NCBI GenBank assembly: GCA_016717335.1 | Contig: JADKFS010000011.1 | Location: 1-64,000, forward strand | Length of the DNA: 64,000 bases | Origin: Candidatus Ribeiella danica | Lineage (GTDB): Bacteria; Chloroflexota; Chloroflexia; Chloroflexales; Roseiflexaceae | Direction of reading: 5' to 3' | Shown: positions 43,494 to 52,153 of the stretch, piece by piece | Layout of the letters: each line of letters begins with the position of its first letter | Position numbering within the stretch: the stretch's first letter is position 1 | The notes under the pieces: generated by a model | The model's database searches: none | What the model saw: the letters and a program-made list of their open reading frames with translations, nothing else | What the model was told of the DNA's origin: nothing | Made by a program: the position numbers and the translations under genes

Positions 43494-45542
43494 ATGCATA
43501 CACGCTCGCTGCTCCGCTCGATACTCCTGGCCGCTCTGACGTGCGCCGTGCTGCTGGGCATGGCGGCGCCCGCGTCAAGGCTGCTGGCCGCCGACGATCA
43601 ATCGCACGCGGCGACGGCGCAGCCGGCCGCCACCGGCGATCACCAGCTGAACCCCGGGCCGGTGGCCGCGCCGGAGCTGCCCTCGCTGCAGCAGGGCCAG
43701 GCGGATATCCCCGCGCCGCAGCCGGTCGTCGCCGCGACGCGTATCCCGACGCCGACGATCGACCTCAAGCTGCTGCTGATCGCGGCCGATGGCAGCGAGG
43801 CGGCGCTGCCGGCGATCCGCCAGTCGCTCGACTACCTGGGCGCGCCATACACGGTGTGGGTCGCGACCCAGCGCCCGAACCAGCTGACCGCGGCGGCGCT
43901 GTCGAGCGGCGACCACGGGTTCTACCAGGGCGTCATCCTGACGACCGGCAGCGTGAGCTACTCGCCCGACGGCGGCGCGACCTGGCAGAGCGCGCTGAGC
44001 CAGCCCGAGTGGCAGGCGCTCTGGGACTACGAGGCGGCCTTCGGCGTTCGCCAGGCGACCTGGTACACCTTCCCGACCGCCGACTACGGCTTCGGCGCGT
44101 TCACGACCGTCGACACGTCGGTCGCGCCGGTGGCCGCGACGCTCACGCCGGCCGGGCAGGCGCTGTTTCCGTACCTGAACGCCGCGAGCCCGGTCACGAT
44201 CCGCGACGCGATCGCGTACCTGGCGCCGGCCGCCGGTATCAGCACGACCGCGCTCTTGATGGACGGCGGCGGCCACGCGCTGGCGGCGGTGCGCTCCTAC
44301 CCGGACGGCCGCGAGAACCTGGCGCTGACGTTCGACAGCAACGCCTACTCGATCCACCACCTGACGCTGGCCTACGGCGTGATCAACTGGCTCGCGCGCG
44401 GCGTCTTCCTGGGCGAGCGCAAGGTCTATCTCGGCGCGCAGATCGACGATTTCTTCATCCCGGATGAGACCTGGGCGCCCAGCACGCCCTGCGGGACCGA
44501 CCCCGAGCTGACCGGCACGTCGTACCGCATCGACGGCGCGGACCTGCACGCGGTGGCGAGCTGGCAGCAGCAGATCCAGTCCCGGCCGACGTCCGCCGGA
44601 ATCCGGCTGGACATGGCCTTCAACGGCGAGGGCGCCACCGACCTTGAGCCGAACGACACGCTGATCCCGGCGACGCTGGAGCTGAAGGACCGCTTCAAGT
44701 GGATCAACCATACCTTCAGCCACCTGCTGCTGACGGCGGCGACCTACGTCTCCACCACCGGCGAGATCGCGAGCAACCACGCCATCGCCGCGCAGCTGGG
44801 CCTGGCCGACTACAGCCACGAGAATATCGTCACGCCGGAGATTTCGGGCCTATTCAACCCGGACGCGATGCAGGCGGCCTACGACAGCGGCGTGCGCTAC
44901 CTGGTCTCGGACACATCGCACCCCGAGCAGGGCACGCCGACGCCGAACGCCGGCACGTACAACCAGCTCCAGCCGGGCATCCTGATGATCCCGCGCCGGC
45001 CGGACAACCTGTTCTACAACGTCTCGACCCCGGCGGAGTGGGTCGCCGAGTACAACTGTCTGTACAGCGGGTTCTGGGGCCGCAACCTGGCCTACAGCGA
45101 GATCCTGGATAAGGAGAGCGATATGTTCCTGCAGTACCTGCTGCGTGGCGAGATCTACCCCTGGATGTTCCACCAGCCGAACCTGCGCGCCTACGACGGC
45201 TCGCACACGCTGCTCGGCGACCTGCTGGACCGCACGCTGGCGAAGTATGACCAGCTGTTCAACCTGCCGATCCAGAGCCCCACGATGGACGAGCTGGGCC
45301 GGCGCGTGGCAGCGCGGATGGGCTACAACCAGGCGGGCGTGACGGCCAGCATCGTTCCGGGGCAGTCGATCACGCTGCACGCGCAGCAGGGCGCGACCGT
45401 GCCGGTGACCGGCCTGTGCGGCAGCGGCGCCGAGATCTACGGCGGGCAGTCGATCGCCCACATCAGCCTGACGGCCGGGCAGTCGATCACGCTGCCGCTC
45501 AACGGCTGCCACGTCGCCTTTATGTCGCTGGTGCTGCAGTAG
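43494..45542 (+). CDS. secreted Agd3-like polysaccharide deacetylase (CE18-type)
   Basis: The 682-residue protein begins with a signal peptide (LLAALTCAVLLGMAAPASRL) and has a Ser/Pro-rich linker, then an N-terminal domain (about 80-300), then a deacetylase-type domain. GAQIDDFFIPDE (Asp318, Asp319) and INHTFSH (His406, His410) give the Asp-His-His metal site of carbohydrate esterases of this type. A C-terminal beta-rich domain follows. Agd3, founder of CE18, deacetylates galactosaminogalactan. The ATG at 43494 has AAGGAACAC upstream. PelF-like and GH114 genes follow, which fits. Deacetylation of a GalNAc polymer is inferred. Confidence 0.78.
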   Translation: MHTRSLLRSILLAALTCAVLLGMAAPASRLLAADDQSHAATAQPAATGDHQLNPGPVAAPELPSLQQGQADIPAPQPVVAATRIPTPTIDLKLLLIAADGSEAALPAIRQSLDYLGAPYTVWVATQRPNQLTAAALSSGDHGFYQGVILTTGSVSYSPDGGATWQSALSQPEWQALWDYEAAFGVRQATWYTFPTADYGFGAFTTVDTSVAPVAATLTPAGQALFPYLNAASPVTIRDAIAYLAPAAGISTTALLMDGGGHALAAVRSYPDGRENLALTFDSNAYSIHHLTLAYGVINWLARGVFLGERKVYLGAQIDDFFIPDETWAPSTPCGTDPELTGTSYRIDGADLHAVASWQQQIQSRPTSAGIRLDMAFNGEGATDLEPNDTLIPATLELKDRFKWINHTFSHLLLTAATYVSTTGEIASNHAIAAQLGLADYSHENIVTPEISGLFNPDAMQAAYDSGVRYLVSDTSHPEQGTPTPNAGTYNQLQPGILMIPRRPDNLFYNVSTPAEWVAEYNCLYSGFWGRNLAYSEILDKESDMFLQYLLRGEIYPWMFHQPNLRAYDGSHTLLGDLLDRTLAKYDQLFNLPIQSPTMDELGRRVAARMGYNQAGVTASIVPGQSITLHAQQGATVPVTGLCGSGAEIYGGQSIAHISLTAGQSITLPLNGCHVAFMSLVLQ

Positions 45543-45582
45543 CGGTGCCTCCGGCGAGCTTGACAGTTCATTGACCGAAGGC

Positions 45583-45612
45583 GTAGGGGCGCGCTATAGC
45601 GCGCCCGTACAG
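45583..45612. repeat. palindromic repeat R3, third copy
   Basis: GGCGTAGGGGCGCGCTATAG followed by CGCGCCCGTACAG, matching the units at 5671-5754. It lies in the leader before the PelF-like gene. Confidence 0.75.
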
Positions 45613-45678
45613 GGTCACGTCGAAATCCCGAGCATTGAACCATGCCTTAGCCAGATTGAGTGTGAGACAGGTAAGACA

Positions 45679-47286
45679 ATGACAAAGCCGATCTCAGTTC
45701 TGCTCACCACCGAAGGGACCTACCCCTTCTTCGAAGGAGGCGTCAGCACCTGGTGCGACGTGCTGATCCGCCAGCTGTACGACGTGGACTTCACGCTGCT
45801 CAGCCTGACGGCCCAGCCGGGGCTGCGGCCGGCCTACCAGCTGCCGGCCAACGTGGTCCGGCACCTGCCGCTGCCGCTCTGGGGCACCGGCGGCGCCAAC
45901 GAGCTGCGCTACGAAGTCGGCTGGCGCGACCTGCACCGCATGCGCGGCCGGCTCGGGCAGCGGGTCAGCCGCACCGAGTTCGCCGAGGTGTTCGATATGC
46001 TGCTCACCGGGCTGCTCTCGAACCACGGCACGCTCGAACAGGTCGGCGAGGGGCTGCGGCGGATGGCGCGCTTCTTCGAGACCCACGACTACGACGCGAC
46101 CTTCCGGCACCACATGGCCTGGAGCGTCTTCCAGAGCCATGTGGCCGGCTGCGCCGAGGCGCTGGTCGAGCAGCAGCCGGCGCACGACCTCCGGCAGCCA
46201 AGCCTGCTCGAGACCGCCGAGGCGCTGCGGCTGCTGTACCGCTGGCTGACCCCGATCGCCATGCCGATCCCGCCGGTCGACCTGGTGCACGCCAGCGCCG
46301 CCGGGCTGGCCAGCCTGCCGGGGATCGTCGCCAAGCTGCAGCACGGCACGCCGCTGCTGCTGACCGAGCACGGCGTGTACCTGCGCGAGCGCTACCTGGC
46401 CTGGGCCGGCGCGCAGGCCAGCCCGTTCGTGAAGCTGTTCGCCACGCGCGTGACGCGCCGGCTGGTCGAGCTGACCTACGCCAGCGCCGACATGATCTCG
46501 CCGGTCAGCGCGTGGAACGTGCGCTGGGAGCAGCGCCTGGGCGCCGCGCCGGAGCGGATCGTCCCGATCGCCAACGGGGTCGACCCCAAGCGCTTCGCGC
46601 CGCAGCCGATGCCCGACCCCGAGCGGCCGACGCTGGTCTGGGTCGGCCGGATCGACCCGCTGAAGGATCTGCTGACGCTGATCGACGCCACGGCGCTGAT
46701 CCGCGAGGCCATCCCGAACGCGCGCGTGCTGCTGTTCGGCAAGGCGCCGCAGGGCAACGAGGCCTACGACGCGGCCTGCAGGGCGCGCCAGCGCGAGCTG
46801 GGGCTGGAGGAGACGCTCCAGTTCATGGGCTTCGCCAAGAGCCCGCAGGAGGCCTACGCGCAGGGCCACGCGGTCGTGCTCTCGAGCATCTCCGAGGCGC
46901 TGCCGTTCTCGGTGATCGAGGCCATGTTCTGCGGCCGGCCGGTGGTCGCGACCGGCGTGGGCGGCGTGCCCGAGGTGATCGGCGACACCGGGCGGGTGGT
47001 GCTGCCGCGCGACGCGCGCGGGCTGGCGGATGGCTGCATCGAGCTGCTGCGCGCGCCGGAGCTGTGCGCCGAGCTTGGCGGGCGCGCCCGCGAGCGCGCG
47101 CTCGAGCACTACACCCTGAACCGCGCGGCCGCGGCCTACCGCACCGCCTACCGCCGGCTCAACGCCGACGCCGCGCGCACGAGCCGGCCCGCGCCGGCCG
47201 AGGAGACGACACGGACGGGACGGCTGGCGCAGCTGCTGGGCGGATTGAAGTCATGGGGAGGCACGTATGAGCCAGGCATTGGGTGA
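45679..47286 (+). CDS. pelF: PelF-like GT4 glycosyltransferase
   Basis: The 535-residue protein matches PelF: LLTTEGTYPFFEGGVSTW at the N terminus (the DUF3492 start), HGVYLRERYL near residue 230, IANGVDPKRF and a GT4 EX7E motif SEALPFSVIE near residue 415. PelF polymerises GalNAc/GlcNAc-type units from UDP-sugars at the cytoplasmic face. The ATG at 45679 has a weak ribosome-binding site. It overlaps the next gene by 20 bases. A pelD/pelE regulator is absent here. Family call is firm; polymer identity is inferred. Confidence 0.85.
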   Translation: MTKPISVLLTTEGTYPFFEGGVSTWCDVLIRQLYDVDFTLLSLTAQPGLRPAYQLPANVVRHLPLPLWGTGGANELRYEVGWRDLHRMRGRLGQRVSRTEFAEVFDMLLTGLLSNHGTLEQVGEGLRRMARFFETHDYDATFRHHMAWSVFQSHVAGCAEALVEQQPAHDLRQPSLLETAEALRLLYRWLTPIAMPIPPVDLVHASAAGLASLPGIVAKLQHGTPLLLTEHGVYLRERYLAWAGAQASPFVKLFATRVTRRLVELTYASADMISPVSAWNVRWEQRLGAAPERIVPIANGVDPKRFAPQPMPDPERPTLVWVGRIDPLKDLLTLIDATALIREAIPNARVLLFGKAPQGNEAYDAACRARQRELGLEETLQFMGFAKSPQEAYAQGHAVVLSSISEALPFSVIEAMFCGRPVVATGVGGVPEVIGDTGRVVLPRDARGLADGCIELLRAPELCAELGGRARERALEHYTLNRAAAAYRTAYRRLNADAARTSRPAPAEETTRTGRLAQLLGGLKSWGGTYEPGIG

Positions 47287-48877
47287 GATCGCCGCGACGC
47301 TCGGCGGCGCTAAGGCGCGCGCGAGCGGCCAGCGCAAGGGCTACAGCACCATGCTGATCTCGCTGGCCGGCGCGGTGACGCCCGACGGCGGGCCGGAGGG
47401 CGCGCTGGAGCTGGCGGCGATGCTCGAGTCGCAGGGCGTGACCGACGCTGTCGCCGCGCGCTACGGGACCGCCGACGTGTTCGCGCTGGCGCACCAGCTG
47501 CTGGCGCTGCCGCGGGCGAGCGAGCCGCCAGCAGCGCCGGCGATGCAGATCGTGGCGGGGTGGGAGCCGGCGCTGCTGCTGCGCAGCCTGCTGCGCAGCG
47601 CCCTGATGATCGCCATGATGGGCATGCTGCTGGTGGGCGTCCAGGCCTACGAGCGGGCGATGCGCGCGCTTGGCGTGCCGGGCTGGACGACGATGCTGGG
47701 GCTGCTCGCCGCGATGGCGATCGCCGGCGGGATGATGCAGGCCAGCGGCTGGCGCGTCTCGCAGGCGCTCAGCCAGGGGACGACCCGGGCGGTGCGGCCG
47801 CTGCTGCTGCTCGGGCTGGCGTTCGGGATGTCGATCGCGCTGGCCGTGTCGGCGGCGCTGGTGGGCGGCGGGATGCTGCTGGAGCTGCCGCCGGCCGGGC
47901 TGGCCGGGCTTGGCGCGAGCTGCCTCGCGCTGACGCTGCTGCTGCTGCTGAGCGGCAGCCTGGTGCTGCTGGAGCGCACGCACTGGGCCGGGGCGGCGCT
48001 CGGGCTGGCCGGCGGCGGCGCCTGGCTCGCCCACAGCGCCCACGCGCTCGGCGCCGACCCGCGCACAGCGGTCGCGCTCAGCTACCTGGCGGCGATCGCG
48101 CTGCTGGCCGCGCTGCTGGCGCTGGCCATCCGCCAGGTGTCGCGCGCCGCCGACCGCGGCATCTACCGCGTGCCGCCGGCCGGCCAGATGCTGTACAACG
48201 CCGCGCCCTACCTGGCCTACGGCGCGCTGGCGGTGATCTACGTCTTCGCCGGCCAGCTCAACGGCTGGCTCGGGCGCGTGCCGGACGGCTGGACGCGCGA
48301 CCAGGCCATCGCCGCGCTCAACGTCGCGCACCTGCTGAGCCTGGCGACCGTGGTGATCAGCCAGGGCGTGGCCGAGTACGCGCTGCGGCTGTTCTGGGGC
48401 GCTATCCGCGCCGCCCAGTCCGAGGCGCTGGTCTGCGACTACGCCGCGATCCGCGCCTCGGTGCAGCTGTTTCTGCGCCGCCACCTGCGGATGGTGCTGC
48501 TCGGCCAGGCGCTGGCATCCCTGGCGGTGGCCGCGCTGGCGCAGTGGCTGTGGGCGCGCTACCCGCTGGAGGCGCTGCTGGGGCCGCTGGTGACGCCCAT
48601 GCTGTACATCAGCCTGGCCGGCTACAGCCTGCTGGCCTGGGGGCTGTACGGCTGCGGCTTCGCGGTCACCGTCGCGCGGCCCTGGCCCGCCGTGCGCGCG
48701 CTGCTCGCCGCCGCGACGCTCGAGTTCGCCAGCGGCCTGCTGCTGGGGCAGGCCGGCGGGTTCGCCCTCTCGGTGGTCGGGGTGGTGGTCGGCGGCGCCT
48801 GGCTGGCCCTCAGCACCCGCCGCATGATCGCCCAGATGCTCGACCGCGTCGACTACCTGCTGTACCAGGCGTTCTAG
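47267..48877 (+). CDS. polytopic membrane protein, PelG-like partner of the PelF-like transferase
   Basis: The 536-residue protein has a cytoplasmic N-terminal domain of about 95 residues and then about 11-12 membrane spans, with a conserved-looking RRMIAQMLDRVDYLL at the C terminus. Its topology and its 20-base overlap with the PelF-like gene fit PelG, the inner-membrane MOP-type transporter of Pel. The sequence does not show the GPWLLSI-type PelG signature, so it may be a divergent PelG or another exporter. GGAGGCACGT precedes the ATG. Fungal Gt4c carries a GT4 domain together with a membrane region, a possible fused equivalent. Confidence 0.6.
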   Translation: MSQALGEIAATLGGAKARASGQRKGYSTMLISLAGAVTPDGGPEGALELAAMLESQGVTDAVAARYGTADVFALAHQLLALPRASEPPAAPAMQIVAGWEPALLLRSLLRSALMIAMMGMLLVGVQAYERAMRALGVPGWTTMLGLLAAMAIAGGMMQASGWRVSQALSQGTTRAVRPLLLLGLAFGMSIALAVSAALVGGGMLLELPPAGLAGLGASCLALTLLLLLSGSLVLLERTHWAGAALGLAGGGAWLAHSAHALGADPRTAVALSYLAAIALLAALLALAIRQVSRAADRGIYRVPPAGQMLYNAAPYLAYGALAVIYVFAGQLNGWLGRVPDGWTRDQAIAALNVAHLLSLATVVISQGVAEYALRLFWGAIRAAQSEALVCDYAAIRASVQLFLRRHLRMVLLGQALASLAVAALAQWLWARYPLEALLGPLVTPMLYISLAGYSLLAWGLYGCGFAVTVARPWPAVRALLAAATLEFASGLLLGQAGGFALSVVGVVVGGAWLALSTRRMIAQMLDRVDYLLYQAF

Positions 48878-48879
48878 TA

Positions 48880-49007
48880 CGGCTTTCCAGAAAAGCGCTC
48901 CTGGCTTTGCCGGTTGGTTCCGCAGTTCTGCGGCCGCGGAACCACAGAACCGCAGAACCAATCGTGGCGGCCCAAACCCCATACGGGCTTTCGTAACCCT
49001 GCACTAG
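48880..49007. repeat. palindromic element R2, copy 2 (inverted)
   Basis: GGCTTTCCAGAAAAGCGCTC to GTAACCCTGCACTAG, the inverse of 28981-29115, with the core CCGCAGTTCTGCGG / CCGCAGAACC. It starts three bases after the stop codon of the membrane protein and ends 26 bases before the GH114 start. Confidence 0.85.
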
Positions 49008-49033
49008 CGATTCAATCGAAAAGGAGCAAGCCA

Positions 49034-50095
49034 ATGTCATCTCGAATCCGATCGATCTGCCTGATGCTGGCGCTTGGTCTGCTGGCCCTGGCCGGGTGCG
49101 GCGCGCCCGAGCGGCAGCCCAGCGGGAGTGGCGCGGCGGGCGCGCTGCCGGCCTACCCGCCGGCGGCCACCGCCACGCCGGGCGACACCTCCGCGTTCGT
49201 GCCGCTCGCCGCGGGGGGCGGCTACCCGGCGCCCAGCGCCACCGCGCGCACCGCGCCCACCAGCACCGCGACGCCACGCACCGCGCCCACCAGCACCGCC
49301 ACCCCGCGCTCGGCGCCCACCAGCACCGCGACGCCAATCGCGACACCGCGCGCGGCCCCGACCAGCACGCCCACCGCCGTGCCCGGCCAGATCTGGCGCC
49401 CGGCGCCCGGCACGACCTGGCAGTGGCAGCTGACCGGCCTGCCGGTCGATCTGTCGGTCGACGCGGCGATGTACGACATCGACCTGTTCGACAACGACGC
49501 GAGCGTGGTCACGGCGCTGCACGCCAGGGGCCGCAAGGCGGTCTGCTACATCAGCGCCGGCACTTGGGAGGACTGGCGGCCCGACGCGGGCCAGTTCCCA
49601 GCATCGGTCAAGGGCAGCAACGTCGAGGGCTGGCCGGGCGAGCGCTGGCTCGACATCCGCAACCTGACGGCGCTGGGGCCGATCATGGAGGCGCGCATGG
49701 ACCTGTGCAAGTCGAAGGGCTTCGACGGGATCGAGCCGGACAACGTGGACGGCTACACCAACGGCACCGGCTTCCCGCTGACCGCGCAGGATCAGCTGGC
49801 CTACAACCGCTTCCTGGCCGGCGCGGCCCACAAGCGCGGCCTGTCGGTCGGCATGAAGAACGACATCGACCAGGCGGCGGCGCTCCAGCCGGCGTTCGAC
49901 TGGGCGATCAACGAGCAGTGCTTCCAGTACGACGAGTGTGACGCGCTGCTGCCGTTCATCCAGGCCGGCAAGGCGGTGTTCCAGGCCGAGTACGAACTGA
50001 GCGTCAACGAGTTCTGCCCGCAGGCCCGGCAGATGCGCTTCAGCTCCATCCTCAAGAATATCGATCTCGACGCGTACCGCGTGTCGTGCGATTAG
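49034..50095 (+). CDS. GH114-family lipoprotein (endo-alpha-1,4-polygalactosaminidase-like, Ega3-type)
   Basis: The 353-residue protein has a lipoprotein signal with lipobox LAGC (Cys22), a Thr/Pro/Ala-rich linker (about 23-118) with TSTATPR repeated about four times, and a GH114 TIM barrel: YDIDLFDND, VCYISAGTWEDWRPD and KGFDGIEPDNVDGYTN, which holds the acidic residues of the family. Ega3 and PelA-type hydrolases cleave alpha-1,4-linked GalN/GalNAc polymers. AAAAGGAG precedes the ATG at 49034. Polymer trimming or release is inferred from neighbours. Confidence 0.85.
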   Translation: MSSRIRSICLMLALGLLALAGCGAPERQPSGSGAAGALPAYPPAATATPGDTSAFVPLAAGGGYPAPSATARTAPTSTATPRTAPTSTATPRSAPTSTATPIATPRAAPTSTPTAVPGQIWRPAPGTTWQWQLTGLPVDLSVDAAMYDIDLFDNDASVVTALHARGRKAVCYISAGTWEDWRPDAGQFPASVKGSNVEGWPGERWLDIRNLTALGPIMEARMDLCKSKGFDGIEPDNVDGYTNGTGFPLTAQDQLAYNRFLAGAAHKRGLSVGMKNDIDQAAALQPAFDWAINEQCFQYDECDALLPFIQAGKAVFQAEYELSVNEFCPQARQMRFSSILKNIDLDAYRVSCD

Positions 50096-50125
50096 ACATG
50101 GCTCTTACGAACCTTCCAGTTTGGG

Positions 50126-50166
50126 GTGGGGGTTGGGGGCGGGCTTCGCCCGCCCCCAACCCCCAC
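50126..50166. terminator. 19-bp perfect hairpin, TTC loop
   Basis: GTGGGGGTTGGGGGCGGGC (50126-50144) pairs with 50148-50166. It separates GH114 (+) from the ligase gene (-). Confidence 0.65.
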
Positions 50167-50214
50167 TCGTTCGAGTGTAGACCTTTCCTTCAATCCAGTT
50201 TGCTTGCTGATCGA

Positions 50215-51726
50215 CTATGCCGGCCGGCGGGTGTAGCGGTGCTTCACCCCGACGGGGAAGTGCTCGGGGTCGCCGTTCGGCCGCAGCAGCACGCGCGGCA
50301 GCTGGCGCTCGGCTAGCACGTAGCTGGCGAACTCGCCGTTGAGCCGCAGCAGCTGCGCGCGGAGCGACTCGGCGATCGCGCGCTCGCGCTCCGCGCCGCC
50401 CTCCGCACCCGGCGCCAGCTCGACCAGCACCGACAGGTAGCGGTCGCGGTCGGCGTCCTCCTTCGTCTCCAGCACGAACTTGCCGGTGACCCACTCCTTG
50501 ATCGGCGGCTGCTCCAGCCCGACCGTGACATTCTCGGGGTAGATGTTCGCGCCGAAGTAGGAGACGGTGAAGTCCGAGCGGCCGAACACGTAGACGAACG
50601 GCAGCGCCCGCGCGCCGCGATCGCTCTGGCCGTGCAGCTCGGCGAGCGGGTCGAAGCCCCAGCGGCCGAGAAACGCGATCATCTGCTCGTACGGCACGAT
50701 GCCGCCGGTGTCGAGCATGTTGTAGCGCACCAGCGGGATGCCGTTGTCGCCCGTGAACAGCAGCGACCGGCCGTCGCTCTCGAAGTAGCGGCTGAGCGGA
50801 TCGTACTGGGCCAGCGTCGGCAGGCGCGACTCGCCGAACAGCTCGCGCGCCGCGTCGGGGTTGCCGGCCAGGAACCGGCGGATGCAGATCGACAGCGGGG
50901 TCTCGTTCGCCAGCACGCCGGCGTCGGCCGTGCCGTACAGCGAGGCCGAGTCGTAGCACGGGCTGCGCGCGCCGGCCCGCTCGCCCACCAGGCTGCGCCA
51001 CTCCTCGCTGAAGACCTCGCCGGCCATGACCAGCTTGATCCGGTAGTCCGCCCAGGCGATCCCGCGCGCGATCCCGCCGTCGACGACGTCCTTGAGGAAC
51101 GGCGGGTAGCCGAGCAGCACAACCTGCTCGAACGCACCGCCGAGCTCGGCCACGACCCGGTAGATCTCCTCTTTGTTGTTGCCGGGCGCGATCACGGTGA
51201 TCGGGTAGCCCTTGCTCGAAAGGTAGCGGCAGCAGCTCGCCGTATACAGGCCGCCGACCCAGGTGCCGAGCGCGAAGCAGACCACCGCCAGGGTGCGGCG
51301 CCGATCCGCCTGGAAGCTGTCGTGGAAGATCTGCTCGAAGCGCGTGGCGATGCGCAGCTCGTCGGCGATGAAGCGCGGCCAGAAGGTCGGCTTGCCGGTC
51401 GAGCCGGACGAGGCGGCGATAAAGTCGCAGCCCTCGAGCCGGCCGTCGCGGCACAGCTCGGCCAGCGGGTAGCGCAGCTGGTAGCTCTGCTTGGTCGTCT
51501 GCGGCAGGCGCGCGAAGTCCTCGGTCGTCCGAACCGCGGCGGGGTCGACGCCCTGCCCCGCCAGGAACGCGCGGTAGGCCGGCACGCTCGCCGCGACCGA
51601 GCGGAACAGGTCCAGCGCGGCCTGCGCGGGTGGCTCGGCTTCGTGCCGGCCCAGCGTGGCGTCGAGCGGCGTCGAGAGGAAGGACTGCCACGCCGCGAGG
51701 GCCTGTCCGCTGCGATCGGTCTCCAT
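50215..51726 (-). CDS. PaaK-like adenylate-forming enzyme
   Basis: The 503-residue protein has the phosphate-binding loop AASSGSTGKPTFWPR near residue 105, YDSASLYGTADAG (the Y-G-x-T/S-E-like substrate motif) near residue 265, and YVFGRSDFTVSYFGANIYPE near residue 400 (hinge). It belongs to the phenylacetate-CoA ligase-like superfamily, which activates aryl or fatty acids as adenylates. No thiolation or CoA gene is adjacent, so the substrate is unknown. AGGAGGTGACG precedes the ATG. It is convergent with GH114. Confidence 0.8.
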   Translation of the reverse strand: METDRSGQALAAWQSFLSTPLDATLGRHEAEPPAQAALDLFRSVAASVPAYRAFLAGQGVDPAAVRTTEDFARLPQTTKQSYQLRYPLAELCRDGRLEGCDFIAASSGSTGKPTFWPRFIADELRIATRFEQIFHDSFQADRRRTLAVVCFALGTWVGGLYTASCCRYLSSKGYPITVIAPGNNKEEIYRVVAELGGAFEQVVLLGYPPFLKDVVDGGIARGIAWADYRIKLVMAGEVFSEEWRSLVGERAGARSPCYDSASLYGTADAGVLANETPLSICIRRFLAGNPDAARELFGESRLPTLAQYDPLSRYFESDGRSLLFTGDNGIPLVRYNMLDTGGIVPYEQMIAFLGRWGFDPLAELHGQSDRGARALPFVYVFGRSDFTVSYFGANIYPENVTVGLEQPPIKEWVTGKFVLETKEDADRDRYLSVLVELAPGAEGGAERERAIAESLRAQLLRLNGEFASYVLAERQLPRVLLRPNGDPEHFPVGVKHRYTRRPA

Positions 51727-52153
51727 CGTCGTCACCTCCTGGGGAATTTCTTCTGCTGCCGAGAGCTGCGTAGCGAGCAGTATACCAAAAGTGGCCTGCG
51801 GCGGGGGCCGCGCGCTTGTAGTGTGTGGCGCAATGGTTTTGCGCGGCTGTACGCCGGCGAGGGGAGCGCCGCACCCCCAGAAGGCACACAAGGCCAAACT
51901 GCCCTGTCTTTGCGATTCGCTGAGCGTGGCGTGTGGCACGCCACGTGCATAGAGCCTGATCGCCCCGCGTCTCTCGGATCGTGGCGCGGGCACTCTTCCA
52001 CGGGGCGGCGCCGGATGTCAACGTCCTGCACCGCCCCCGCCAGGCACAATACACGATCGAACGTGTGAGCCGGTCGGGAGCGAGCCCCGCACCACTGCAT
52101 CGCCCCAGGCCATCCCTATCGGCATCACCACATCTGAGGAAAGGACGAGAAGC
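51727..52153. other. 427-base divergent gap without a supported gene
   Basis: Between divergent operons at 51726 (-) and 52154 (+). No repeat family member was seen. Promoters for both operons presumably lie here, but no clear hexamers were identified. Confidence 0.5.
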
